Shown: positions 10,306 to 21,226 of the stretch, in pieces | Layout: each line of letters opens with the position of its first letter | Numbering within the stretch: position 1 is the stretch's first letter | Source of the DNA: Mesorhabditis belari | Taxonomy: Eukaryota > Nematoda > Chromadorea > Rhabditida > Rhabditidae | Direction: 5' to 3' | Assembly (NCBI GenBank): GCA_958450365.1 | Contig: CAUEEP010000737.1 | Location: 4,174,446 to 4,238,445 of the forward strand | DNA: 64,000 bases | The notes under the pieces: generated by a model | The model's database searches: none | Told to the model about the DNA's origin: nothing | What the model saw: the letters and a program-made list of their open reading frames with translations, nothing else | Program-made: the position numbers and the translations under genes

Positions 10306-10658
10306 GGTCACACCCTATTGCTGTCTTTCCCTTTCCCATCCCTTCAAATGTTTTGGCATAAAGACTTACATATTTTGGAGTAACTCCCTAATTTACCTTC
10401 AGGCTATAGGTTAGCCAGAAGTCAGGTCTAGATCTGATTGTGGTGAGCTCAAGAACTATTTTGGATCAAGCCTGCTGTAAAGTAAGGCCAGGATTAGACG
10501 GGTCCTCTGGAGAAAAATGGCTAGGCTGGGCCAGTCCTGGCTTCGGGCCTCATCTTTGCTTAGTTGAGTGGCTTAGTTGAGTCTTGTTTGAATTTGGTAT
10601 TTCGGATTAGGTTTTTAGGCTGAAACAAAAGCTAACTTTCTCTATCTTTATTTTTCAG

Positions 10659-11617
10659 TTCCTCGCCACTCTGATGGAGTTCTACTTGCACGGTGCTCTT
10701 CCCGAGTTTTTCTTCCCCGCTCTGGCAGGTGTTTCCTGGGGATTTTTCTCGTTTTTAGGCTGTCAGGCGCTGTTTGTGAGTGTTCCTACAAATTTACCCA
10801 AACAATCATTAAAAACATCCAATTCATAGCTGTGAACTTGAAAATGAAAAGTTAAAAACATATTTTTCAGGCAATCGGTGGTTTAATCGTTGTTTCAATG
10901 ATCCTTTCAACATTTCAATGTATCGCTTACAGACATTGGTTACTTCTTGAAGCGAATTCTGCATTAAAGTAAAGATGAAAGAAGTAAAGCACTTAGCTAA
11001 GTAGTTAAGTCATTCATTACTCCAATTTCTCTATGATACAAGGCTGATTTTAGAGTAACTTCCAAGAATTTCATGCTAATCTCCATTGCGCACTATATCT
11101 TTTTCGACGTCTTGGCTCTTTTTGGGATTTTAGCAATGCCGATTGAAACAGGACCGAATCAACCATTTTTGATGGGGATTATTGAGGTGTTTCTTGCATA
11201 AAATCTCATATAACATTTGCTTTGTACTTTGTTTTATCTCAGGAAATGTTGAAGAGTTCTGCGACTTGTGCAAAGACTTGAGCAAAGGCTTTAGCATTTA
11301 GCTAAGTAGTTAAGTCATTCATCACTCCAATTTCTCTATGATACAAGGCTCAGCCAGTGACCCTTAAATTAAGGTGGTTAATGAAAACTGGATTTTAATA
11401 CGGTACGGTAGTTTTCTAGCATCATTATCTTTTGGAAAACTTGCTTGATAGCTTTGATCAACATTTCCAGAAGTCTCCAACTTTCGCCTATTTGAACTTA
11501 TTTCCGGGTATTTGTGCCGCAGGAACATTACCTCTCTGTCCGCCTTACTTCAATTTTTCTTCAGTGTTCATCGTTTTTCCTGTCATTGTTTGCTTTATTT
11601 GTTGTCTTTTACCAATG
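10659..11617 (+). CDS. Partial 7TM chemoreceptor, four in-frame exons
   Basis: Exons 10659-10775, 10871-10968, 11054-11186 and 11471-11617 join in consistent phases (0, 2, 0) with standard splice sites. The translation is strongly hydrophobic and membrane-like: FFFPALAGVSWGFFSFLG, GGLIVVSMILSTFQCIAYRHW, ISIAHYIFFDVLALFGILAM, FIVFPVIVCFICCLLPM. The P-A-AG-G pattern followed by a YR loop is what str/srh-type nematode chemoreceptors show; the exact class cannot be fixed. The first membrane helix and the C-terminal exons were not found, so the gene may be partial or truncated. Introns 2 and 3 share a direct repeat of about 50 bp. Confidence 0.55.
10994..11350 (+). repeat. Intronic direct repeat of about 50 bp
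   Basis: The segment AGCTAAGTAGTTAAGTC...GATACAAGGCT at 10994-11044 recurs at 11300-11350 with one visible mismatch. Both copies lie in introns of the chemoreceptor fragment and flank its third exon. Confidence 0.85.
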
Positions 11618-11639
11618 GTGAGTTTGGTTTTAGACTCAG

Positions 11640-12728
11640 CTACCGTGTCCTAGTTACCCAGTAGCTAAGCTGTCAACTTTTATCGTAAGCTTGAAACACA
11701 AAGCTAGTATAGAGGATAGAGATTAGAGATTATAGTAAAAATTATGGTATAAAAATTTAGATCGGAGGTCAGGCATGCTTTAGAGCTCAATAAGTCCATA
11801 AAGTTTTTGCCAAACTATTGTACACATAAGTACATAATAAGCTTTTAGAAAGTTGTTGCTTTTATGATACAGTTCAAATCAAGACCAATATTCTGTAATG
11901 TAAATTTATAAAATCCTCTTTTTTCTATTATTTAAACACATTCATTGCATTGACTAGAGAAATAGGAGCATTTGGGGGTAACGAAATTATTCTCGATTGC
12001 CCCATCCGCCCAGATGGGGATGGATGTGGATGAGAGAAGGGAAAATGAGTAGAGAAGAATTGACTAAAAGGGGGAAATCCCTCACTTGTTCATCCAAATT
12101 ACCGCATTCTATCTATTATTAGTACATATAGATACAAAAATTCCTCATTGTTGTACAGTTTGATTGCATTTTCGAGACAAGACAGATCGATTTCTTTTTT
12201 CTGACAATTCCGTTTTCTGTTCGATTTCTGAAAAGAAGCTCTGCTTTACGCCTAGAAGCAATTATTTTCAAAAATCTGCTCAAATCCGCTTGAAAGAGAA
12301 TTTTTGCCGCAAGTAAACACGAATTTTTTACGCTCACAACCGGTAAATAGGCGCTATCGAAATTTACAAAAAAGAGAAGTGAATCGATGAAAGAAAATTG
12401 CGGGATGGCGGTGAGAGAAAAACTAACATAGGAAATGAAATGACAGAAATACTCTCTCAAAAAAGAGAGATGGCAAAAAGAAAAACTTTCATTCATTCAA
12501 TTCTCCGATTGTTTGTCTCTTCTTTTCCCCATTTTTCCCTTCTCATTTCACTCATTTCACTCTCACCTGTATCTGCGCCGAATACTCACTTTTTTGTGTT
12601 AGTGCCTAAAAATTCTGAAACTGTGTTACTTTTTACTCCCTTTTTCTCAAAAAACTTATTGATCAATAGGGAATTCGAAGACAAAAGCGAAAGCGAAAAC
12701 AGACCCGGAAAATGACCCGGAAAATATT
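11640..12728. other. Gene-free interval upstream of the lipidated-protein gene
   Basis: AT-rich sequence with short ORFs on both strands that lack splice or family support. It presumably includes the promoter of the gene starting at 12729. No TATA or other motif is claimed. Confidence 0.4.
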
Positions 12729-15198
12729 ATGGGTCTTGGACGATGTAGGTTGAGCCAGTTGAGCAACTGAGTGATTGAACAACTTTTATGAATGAGTTGA
12801 AAAAGGTTTTCTTAAAGTTTTAATACTTTTAAGACTCTTTTGCTAGGGATTATTTCAGTTTTTTATTTTATTTATGCCGACTTAACGATCATTTTGATCA
12901 AAAGTCGATCATTTTTCCTTTGTAAACTTAAAAAATACAAAAAATCGAATCACCGCAATTTGATTAAACATTTAAATTTCAGTCCAACGGCTCCAGCGAC
13001 GAGAGTCCGAGTGACAGCTGAGAACTCGTCAGAACCACGACCAATCGCCCCACCAACAGAAGTTGAAGAAGAGGGAAGAAGGGCAACAAGTCCGCCATTG
13101 AGGAGTTACAAGTTCGTTATCACTAAAATCTAATTACATTTCAATCTGTTTGTGTTTTGAAAATTTATTGTAAGCGCAGATGCCTAACCATCTGGAAACC
13201 TCATACAATACTTACACCAAAATGGTTTCATTTAAAAATTCAATTTCTTAGCTGTGTTCTAAAAGACCAATTCTCGTAAGTTCGAAATGATTGGCTTGTG
13301 TCTTACCGGTCAAATGAGCTTCGTGAAAGATTAGATATTGTAGATTAATAGTTCGTGAAAAAGTGTTGAATTTTAGAATGGAAGAGCACGAGAATCCCTT
13401 CAAACCACAAGATATTCTTTATCATGAGGTGAGTGAGATTAAAGTTTTTTGATAAAAGTATCCGCCAGAAAGAGTGTGTTTGCTAGAGGATAGGATTTTG
13501 CCGGATGGACACTATAGTCCTGAATTCAAGTCATTTTGTTAAATGCATGTCAAGAGTGTGTTCCTCGTGATTAATGCGCTTTCTAAAGCGTGCGCCTCAA
13601 AAAGGCTATCGTCGTTATGTAAATTTGTTCATATGTTACTTTAATTTAAACTTTTCATTCATCATTTGCAGGTGTTTTCCTTAGTAGTGCGAAGTATTCA
13701 CATCTTTTCCAACATTCTTGCTAAATATTTTTTCGGATTTAGATTTAGATCCGAGAAAATCCGCGGAATAAACTATTTACGGTCAGTATAATGGTAGATC
13801 TTAATTAAAATAAAATAATCGCAGCTGTTTTTGGACCAGAAGTTCTAAAAAATATAAAATGAAAGTTATTCAATTGAAAAGAAAGAGTAAAAGAAAAAAA
13901 TCATAGAGAAAGCAAATTAATAGTAAGAAGCGTTGAGAAAAGCCTAAAGAAAAACGCTAACTTCTTATATAGGGTCAGCCATTCACACGCAAAAGATATT
14001 CGCCCATTTACTTTGCATATGCACCAATTTGTTGAATTGACACATTAATTGATCTTTAATTAAAGATTTGTCTGTGCAAATTTATTCAATTGATTATTTA
14101 ATCACGAGGAACACACTTTAATGTCAAGTGTATATGTCGTGGTCAATTAAGATTGAGCTGAAAATCTTAATGTGCTACGATATATGCATATAAATAGAAT
14201 TTTAGGTGGATCCGATAGTTGAACAATATCTCCATAAACCTTTTCCACCATCGCACTCTGGATCGGGAAACAATACTCCCGTCAAGCACAGCAGCAATGG
14301 TCACCACAGGTACAAAAATTTTCATACAAAAGAGGGACAATCGGGTCATCATAGAGAACGTTCAATCCAGACAGAAAGAGCTTTTTGCCTAACAGTTTTT
14401 TTTGAATCCCTAACCGTGAACTCTCTAAATTTTGCCAATCTTTGCACCGTCAGGAAATTCTCTATTACTCGAACTGATCATAAATGAAAATCGGGTTAGA
14501 TCAGATTTAATCTTGATATGCAAACCGGATGCTCCACGCTATTTATTTCAATCAGTAAGCATTTCCCTCCCAGTTTCAGCCCCGAGGAATTGGAGGGGCG
14601 ATTGCACGAGAGTGCACGTCCGATCACTCCTCCATCAATCAGGTATCGAAATACTGAAAAGCAGTCACAGTGATAATATAGTTGTTTGATAGATTTGTAT
14701 TGTCTTGTGGATTTTTGGGTTTCCTTTCTTGCTACCTTTTTTGGATCTTGAAGCATGTTCGAGGCAAAACCTAATGCCTAGCGTTTTTTGATCGCCGAAA
14801 TGAAATTGAGACAATTAAATGTTATTCAGAGAATCGCCCGCCTACTATCAAAATGGTTTAACGAGAGCTGATATCGTGGCTGAAAAACAACACAAAGAAT
14901 CTGCCTCACAACCACTTATTGATACACCGGGAAGAAGATCCGAGGGCAGAGGAGGACATGCTAGGTGAGTTAAATAAAAACTCATTATCAGGCGACATTT
15001 GGGTATTAACACCAACAACAACAACTAGTCATTGACTATTCTATTTGCCCTTTTTCTACTTTACGGGTACTATAATCTTTGAATATCATAAGAAATTTCA
15101 GTGGTAAGCAACAAGCCGACAGCGAACTTCCACCAGCCGGTCAAGTTGAGATGGTTCACATCAAAAAGAAGAAATGTGGTTGTTGTTCTCTACAATGA
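12729..15198 (+). CDS. Intact seven-exon gene: possible N-myristoyl plus C-terminal CaaX protein
   Basis: Exons 12729-12748, 12983-13111, 13377-13428, 14206-14309, 14574-14642, 14830-14964 and 15102-15198 join in phase throughout. They give 201 residues ending in TGA. The first exon encodes MGLGRC, with Gly2 positioned for N-myristoylation and a nearby Cys. The body is hydrophilic and rich in Pro, Ser, Arg and Glu (for example PFKPQDILYHEVDPIVEQYL, SFSPEELEGRLHESARPITP), so probably largely disordered. The C-terminus is KKKKCGCCSLQ: a polybasic run, three Cys and a CSLQ CaaX-type box. CaaX boxes ending in Gln are usually farnesylated. This predicts a membrane-bound cytosolic protein. The tail recalls paralemmins, but I cannot assign the family. 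The tiny first exon is the least certain part. Confidence 0.7.
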
Positions 15199-16124
15199 TT
15201 CAATTTATATATCCCTCTTTTTACCCAATTTTCGATTCTTTCATCGATCGCCGCCAGCTAAACATTTACACAGCCACTCAAAATAATCCCCAAATTTTTC
15301 ATTTCTGTCCTAAATCTTGCTAAACGGTTACCTAGTGAGGCGAAAGAGTAATTTTTTTTAGTTTTCTGAATAGAATCCTTTAAGAGCTTTTAATAGTTCA
15401 AATGTATGTGGGGAAACTATCTAGATGCTGAGGTTCAAAAAACCTAAATTGACTTATTTGTTGACCTGTATAGTTTCCCCAGACCATTTCATTCATAATT
15501 TCTTACTCAACTTGCATCGACCACATGAGAAACGCTTTCTTTTTTCCGATGTTCGTTTCTTTTTGCTTCTCCAATCTAATCCCATCAAATCTAATCATAA
15601 ACCCCTAAAAGCAAGTGCAAAAGTTCCCTCAAATTTTTCCATTTAAAATTGTTGCAAAATATTCCCTTTACCGTGCATATTACCGGTGTGGTCGAAAAGC
15701 CCCGAATTCTCATTGAAATTGATTTTATCCTAACTAAAAGAACAAATTTTTCATTAACATTTTATTTCATTCGCTAATATTTTTTAAAACATTGCTCCAT
15801 GTCTCTATTTTCCTTCTTTTCTTCGAAAATTTTTACTTTTTGCTCGACGACATTTGCTTGTTGGAAAACATTTTCTTGGATTGCAATTTTTTTGTTTTTG
15901 GCCCTATTCAGTGTTCAAAGAGATAGCTAAGTCTTTAAAATGCTTCTATTCGAGGATAAATGTGATATGATTTGCTTTTATCGTAAAAAGACATTTGAGT
16001 CTGTAGAATATCAGCAACAACAAAATTTATCTACGTTTCTCACTTTAAAAATATACATTTATCAACTTGATCAAACAGCATACCCGTTAAAGTACCAAAA
16101 AAAGCAAAACACCCAGCTAGTTTT
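15199..16124. other. Intergenic, no gene seen
   Basis: This lies between two convergent genes and presumably holds both 3' ends. It is AT-rich, with short ORFs that have no family or splice support. Confidence 0.5.
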
Positions 16125-17158
16125 TCATTCGACTTTGATGTCCGAAGCTTGATTTTGAAGTGCTGGCAATGGTTGAGACGGTAGAGGCAATCTTACTTTC
16201 TCTCGTCCAATAAAGAACCATGGCCAAACCTGAAAATTTAGTTATAAAATATACTGCCTAATACCTAATAATGTAAATCTAATTTTTATAAAATAAAATG
16301 GATCACGCCCGTTTTCTTATAAAATATTACGAACTCCACATTTTTCGCCGTCAAATCCCTGAGATTCGCGTCCACCCCAACAATAACTTCCAAGTTTTGA
16401 TGAACATTTAGGACAAAGAATCTAGAGAAATTTTAATATTAATCACAATAAGAAAAATAAAACCAACTTTTCCTTCATATTGGCCCAGCTCCATCCAATT
16501 CAACCAATCCAACAATTGCAAACCTAAAACGTGTAAATCAGTCGATAAAATTTAATTGGCAGTTTTCAGAAATTTATTACTATAATGGTATTTTTAACAT
16601 TAAACACAAAGCTTGAACCAGAACTCGCAAACCTTTTCCGCTCTATTCATATGTTGTTGTATGTGGCAGTCGTAAAAAAGATCCGTTCGACAAGCAATAC
16701 AACGATAACGAGCAAGTTCTTTTGAACCTGACTAAATCAGGAAAAATATAAAGCATACATTAAAAAAATGTGCCCACCTTCAGTGTTTGAATAAATAATG
16801 ATGTTTTTGCCTCTTCTTCAGTTGTCGGGTGATTTCCACTTTCAAGTAACCAAGAGCTAAAGCAAGCTTTTTGATTGGAACCTAGTAATTAATTGTGCTA
16901 GTAATTCATAAACGCCTAGTAACTGTAAGATTTGAGATAATCAAAGCCAACATAGCTCACCGGTAAATTTGAGAATTGCTAAGTGTATCCAAGCAAGCAC
17001 TCCAAGAAAGTTGCTCGAAGATTTGAAGCTGTTTCACAAAACCTAAGAATTTCAACATATACAAAAAAACAAGTTTAAAGTATTAACCTTCGTTGGGACA
17101 AACAAAGAAACGAGCCGATTTCACATAGTCCAGTCCTTTTTTCATTGACAAAGATTTG
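16125..17158 (-). pseudogene. DUSP12/YVH1-like C-terminus lacking the phosphatase domain
   Basis: Minus-strand exons are 17158-17088, 17042-16961, 16881-16778, 16731-16634, 16523-16468, 16421-16335 and 16229-16125. The order of motifs follows DUSP12/YVH1. KKGLDYVKSARFFVCPNEGF is the end of the DSP fold (PNEGFVKQL). YRCIACRTDLF then HIQQH is the first zinc half. ILCPKCSSKLGSYCWGG is the second zinc half (CPKC..KLGS). The tail VWPWFFIGREKVRLP ends at TGA 16125. YVH1 normally acts in late 60S ribosome maturation and is a dual-specificity phosphatase. No HCxxGxxRS catalytic loop is visible upstream to 17580. Two exon joins (16961/16881 and 16634/16523) are out of phase, so the locus is probably a truncated pseudogene. 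Confidence 0.6.
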
Positions 17159-17576
17159 CTAAATTATAATTCAAGCAAAGTAATAATCTCCGATCACCAA
17201 AAATCCATTAAGAAATTTGAGATTTGAGATTTTTTGAGCGGAGGGGGGAATGACATTACTCAAAATTAGCGACAAATTGGGTTCACCAAGAAAAACTCGA
17301 GGCAATTTTCGTTCTAGAACCAAAATATAGTATAAACAAGGTAATAACAATCGAAAATATGAAAAATCCTAGAATCGGACAAATTTCATTAGATCAACCC
17401 ACTTCCGAAATGCCAAATTCTGAGTGGGAGGTGAATGGGAAAACAAAATTCGAACGAATTCGGAAATTGTTCATTCTCACGAAGTACAGCAAAACTGTTC
17501 TAAAATTTCAAATTTCAAAACTTCATCGGCTCTAATGCACAACGGCACTACCACTTTGACTCCACCACCAATTTAG

Positions 17577-19487
17577 GTGTCTCCAGCTTGTTTGGTAATG
17601 GAACAATGCTATCCGACATTGAGCACAGTTGTTGAGATGATCAATGTTATGGTAATCTTTATTGTTAGTCTTTTGCTCGGCGATACTTTAACAGCGATCA
17701 AACTATAATAAGTGGCAGCTCTTTCTTGTAAAATCTTCTATCAAACTTATGGATCTCTTCTCAGACAACCTCATGGCTCCATCCCCAGTGCCTACCCATA
17801 TTCACCTCAATGCTCGCTTCAGACATTATTTGCGTTTACAATTTCACGGTCCTCATCTGCTACACAACTCTGTTAATCTTTATTCTAACAATGCGAAAGC
17901 TCAACTTTAACTTCCGAGTGTGCATCGGCTTATTGTATCTATCGGACTCGATCACGTTCATCATGTCGGCAAGAGGTAAATTCGAAAAAGATATCTAAAC
18001 TTGAAATAGAGCTTGATTGGATTATCCTTAAGTTGGTTCATGACTCGTGACTTTGTAGAAGCTGTGATCACTGGTTGTGCATTGGATCTACGCGTTGATT
18101 TGAATCTCGTTTGGCAGGGAGCCGGTGGTGGGGTGCAAGACTTGTTGATATCGACAAATCTTCTCATGGCTTATTTGCGCTTTCACGAAGCGACACATAT
18201 AGGAAGTGAGGTGAGAAATCCTTTCGTACTTACAGTTTTCCTAACAGAGTGTCCAGGAAATTGTTTACCTACCAATAGTTGCTCTATACCGTGCTCCAGT
18301 TACCGTAGCCGATCAAAACGTGGTTAAATTGGGTGATGAGCTACGGTAGGTAAGGCAACTAACATCTCATCTTTCTAAGTTTTCAATGAAAACTGTTGGA
18401 TTCAGAATTTCATGATCATTACAGACAAATCAATGGATTCCAAGTGTCGGCGCGGTTCTCTCGATTCTCATTTGCATAACCACATTCTTTTTGCATGTCA
18501 CCGGCAATATCACCTATTTGTGGTACGATCCAGATGGGACCTATGAGGAGAGATATCTTTGGCCATTTCAGGTTCAAAATATGAATTACATTGATGACTA
18601 AAATTTTGAGTACATCCGAATCGTTTACCTGGTGGTGGGGATTTTCACGGCCACCGTTTTTTACATCGCGTGCGCGTATCGAATCGTGACGGTTTGTTTT
18701 GGAAAAGATATATCACTCATATTTTGTAGAGATTTCTGAATAATTTTGGAATCTCTTCCAAAAGTCCTGCAATTATTTCACAAACCAGTGTATGAAGTTA
18801 GAACAAATCATAAGGTGGAAGTTTACAAACTATTCTTGAAAGCTTATTTCATAATCTTCTGAATGTCGGCATTTTTGGCACTGTTCTATTCAAGAGATCA
18901 ACAAATAGAGGCAAATAACAAAAAAAAACGGTTATTTGACTTTGAAATAGTCAAAGATTCGATCAAGGATCAATAGATCAAATAAATGGACAAAACGACT
19001 TGCCAATAAAAACGGTTCACTGTGTGAAATGTAAGTAAAGGAAGGTTCTCCCTAGAACTTGATGCCTCACTTGAAACAATTCCGTCAAGACTGACTTACT
19101 TGAGTAATTAAACCGACCCAAAAGTCTTTTTTGCTGGAAATCCCAGGCTTCTTAATTTTATCTGTTTCAGTTATCATCAAACTTCGCGCATCGCGAGAAA
19201 TTCATCCTTTTCACATCAGCTTCCGTTTTCGTCACCCAACTGGTCTTCACCTATGCCACTTTTTGGATGGGCTGCAAGTTTGGGTACGGTTTTGAGTTGA
19301 AAACAAAAATAACAAACATTTATCTGGTTAACTAGATATTAGATGACTCTTTTAAATTTTATCCATTACCCAAGTTACCCGTTTTCAGAATTGGAGATGT
19401 TCTATTCAACGCAAATTTGAGTTATTTCGGTCGTCCACTTTGCTCATCTGTTGCTTTAAGAAGGTTCTGTTCTGACTCATTTAACTA
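17577..19487 (+). CDS. 7TM receptor (chemoreceptor-like), truncated by a MITE
   Basis: Eight exon-like pieces are 17577-17651, 17765-17975, 18010-18210, 18248-18346, 18425-18571, 18611-18691, 19171-19283 and 19389-19487. A start ATG is possible at 17598. Membrane-like segments include VYNFTVLICYTTLLIFILTM, FRVCIGLLYLSDSITFIM, WIPSVGAVLSILICITTFFL, YIRIVYLVVGIFTATVFYI and FILFTSASVFVTQLVFTYAT. Exons 5-8 are in phase. Exon 2 to 3 is in phase only with a GC donor (GCAAGA after ATGTCG), and exon 4 to 5 is off by one or reads a TAG. The stop TAG (19488 region) is contributed by the first bases of the MITE at 19488. The receptor class is not identified. Confidence 0.5.
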
Positions 19488-20007
19488 TTAGGTTGATGCA
19501 AAAGTCTTTTTCATTTTTTTCGTACTTCTGTTAAAAAGTAACAAATTCACCAATTAATCTATAGTTTGCTCTATAAAAAAAGTGTTTTTTTGTTCAATTT
19601 CCATCTTTTTAAATCAATTTCGGTTCACTTTCAGGCAAATTCGAGAGTGAAAAACGCCTTTTCTATAAAAAATCTATAAAAAACTCTACGGAAAAATTGG
19701 CTGAATGAATTTCTCTGAAATTTTGGCGAAATATCAAACTTTTTTTTCTCTATCTTTTATCTATTGACACGAAGATAGGTTTTCTTTAGCTAAGGTGTCT
19801 AAACCGCATCATCAAGTTAGCCCTTTTTGACTACCCGACTTCATACTCTCAAGAAAATCCAGGCATAAAATTTTTTAAACCCGTTTTAATGTTATTTTGC
19901 AGAAAAATAATTGGTTTTTCTAATGAAATCAACCGTAGTTCAATTGGTGCATTTGTTACTTTTTAACAGAAGTACGAAAAAAACGAAAAGACTTATGCAT
20001 CAACCTA
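19488..20007. mobile_element. Mariner-type MITE, full copy 1
   Basis: The 520-bp element starts TTAGGTTGATGCAAAAGTC and ends GACTTATGCATCAACCTAA, with TA on both sides. There is no transposase ORF inside. It is nearly the same as the element at 59333-59841. Confidence 0.85.
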
Positions 20008-20035
20008 ATAATACGAAAAGGTGAACTAGATAGGC

Positions 20036-20265
20036 TAGTCAAATGACTTGGGCCATAGACCTATCAACGCAGAATTTCACGCTGAATCCGAATCTGCTTT
20101 CCGTTTCTGCTAAATAGCACTCTGTCAAAAGTTATGAGTATCCAAAGTTTTGTATGGGATTTTAAAAAACATCCCTTGAGTTTATAAGCAGATTTTTCGG
20201 AGACTTTAGAGTGGTGGCCGAGTGACAGCCGACTAGAACGTGGGGTAGACCCCCTGGAAGCCAAA
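20036..20265 (+). mobile_element. Composite body plus tRNA-like repeat (copy C)
   Basis: The body (GGGCCATAGACCTATCAACGC ... CCGAATCTGCTTTCCG) matches the 9686 copy. A tRNA-like start GTGGCCGAGTGACAGCCGAC follows about 70 bases later. It resembles the Leu/Ser-type D arm of copy D rather than the module of copies A and B. Confidence 0.5.
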
Positions 20266-20921
20266 AGATCCAAAAAACATTTCGCAATTCTTTGTAGAGA
20301 AGATGAAGAAGAAATAGCGTGTCTTGAGTGAAGAGTACCAAGCGCGCACATAATATTTCTTTACACACAGGCCGGTCCTTACCAAAAGAACCACGAAAAG
20401 AACACTGTCCAAAAATTAAAGCTTGAAATGTCCGAAATTGCCGGATACAAAGCCAAGTTTGGCATGCTTATGACAAAAGCTTTAGGGAACTGTTATTTTA
20501 ACGACAATAACGTTAATTATGAAAGATCTAACCAGCTCTTTCATAATTTTAGGTTCTGAATGCTTACCTGAAAATGGCCATAGCATTAAGCAAGCACTGT
20601 TGTTTTCTGATAGTGAAAAATTCACATTCAAACCAAAAGACCTAAACACCTATGTGAAACATTTTACGATTTTAAATTTACGGTTTACCGTATGCTTTTC
20701 TTCTTAGAAAACGTCAGAAATATCATGATCACCAGGCTGGCCACATCGAGAATCGATGTGATAGTACTCAGAGACAACTCTGAGTACTACTGGAGTACAA
20801 AACTCACTTGTTTATCCGTTTGATTGCACATACTGTACCACTTTCCACCAAGAAATTTGAGCTCAAAATTGGATTGCCAATGGTGAAGGGGCCGGTGGGT
20901 GTATCAAATGCCCCACAATCT

Positions 20922-20944
20922 GTCGGTGTAGCTCATTGGTAGAG
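20922..20944 (+). other. 5' half of a tRNA-like sequence
   Basis: GTCGGTGTAGCTCATTGGTAGAGC has a typical A box and D arm. It is cut off directly by the truncated MITE at 20945, and no matching 3' half (B box) is seen downstream. Confidence 0.5.
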
Positions 20945-21219
20945 CAAACTTTTTTTTCTCTATCTTTTATCTATTGACACGAAGATAGGTTTTCTTTAGC
21001 TAAGGTGTCTAAACCTCATCATCGAGTTAGCCCTTTTCGACTACCCGACTTCATACTCTCAAGAAAATCCAGGCATAAAATATTTTTAAACCCGTTTTAA
21101 TGTTATTTTGCAGAAAAATAATTGGTTTTTCTAATGAAATCAACCGTAGTTTAATTGGTGCATTTGTTGGCTTGAAACGGCAGACGAAAAAAATGAAAAA
21201 GACTTTTGCATCAACCTAA
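20945..21219. mobile_element. 5'-truncated copy of the 520-bp MITE
   Basis: It matches the right-hand half of the 59333 copy (from the CTTTTTTTTCTC tract to the terminal CATCAACCTAA). The left half is missing. Its right end lies seven bases before the exon at 21227. Confidence 0.85.
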
Positions 21220-21226
21220 TATTTAG

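Noticed and set aside
17270..17580. N-terminal phosphatase part of the DUSP12-like gene
   Set aside because: The reading LERKLPRVFLGEPNLSL is open but has no DSP motifs and no usable splice link to the exon at 17158.
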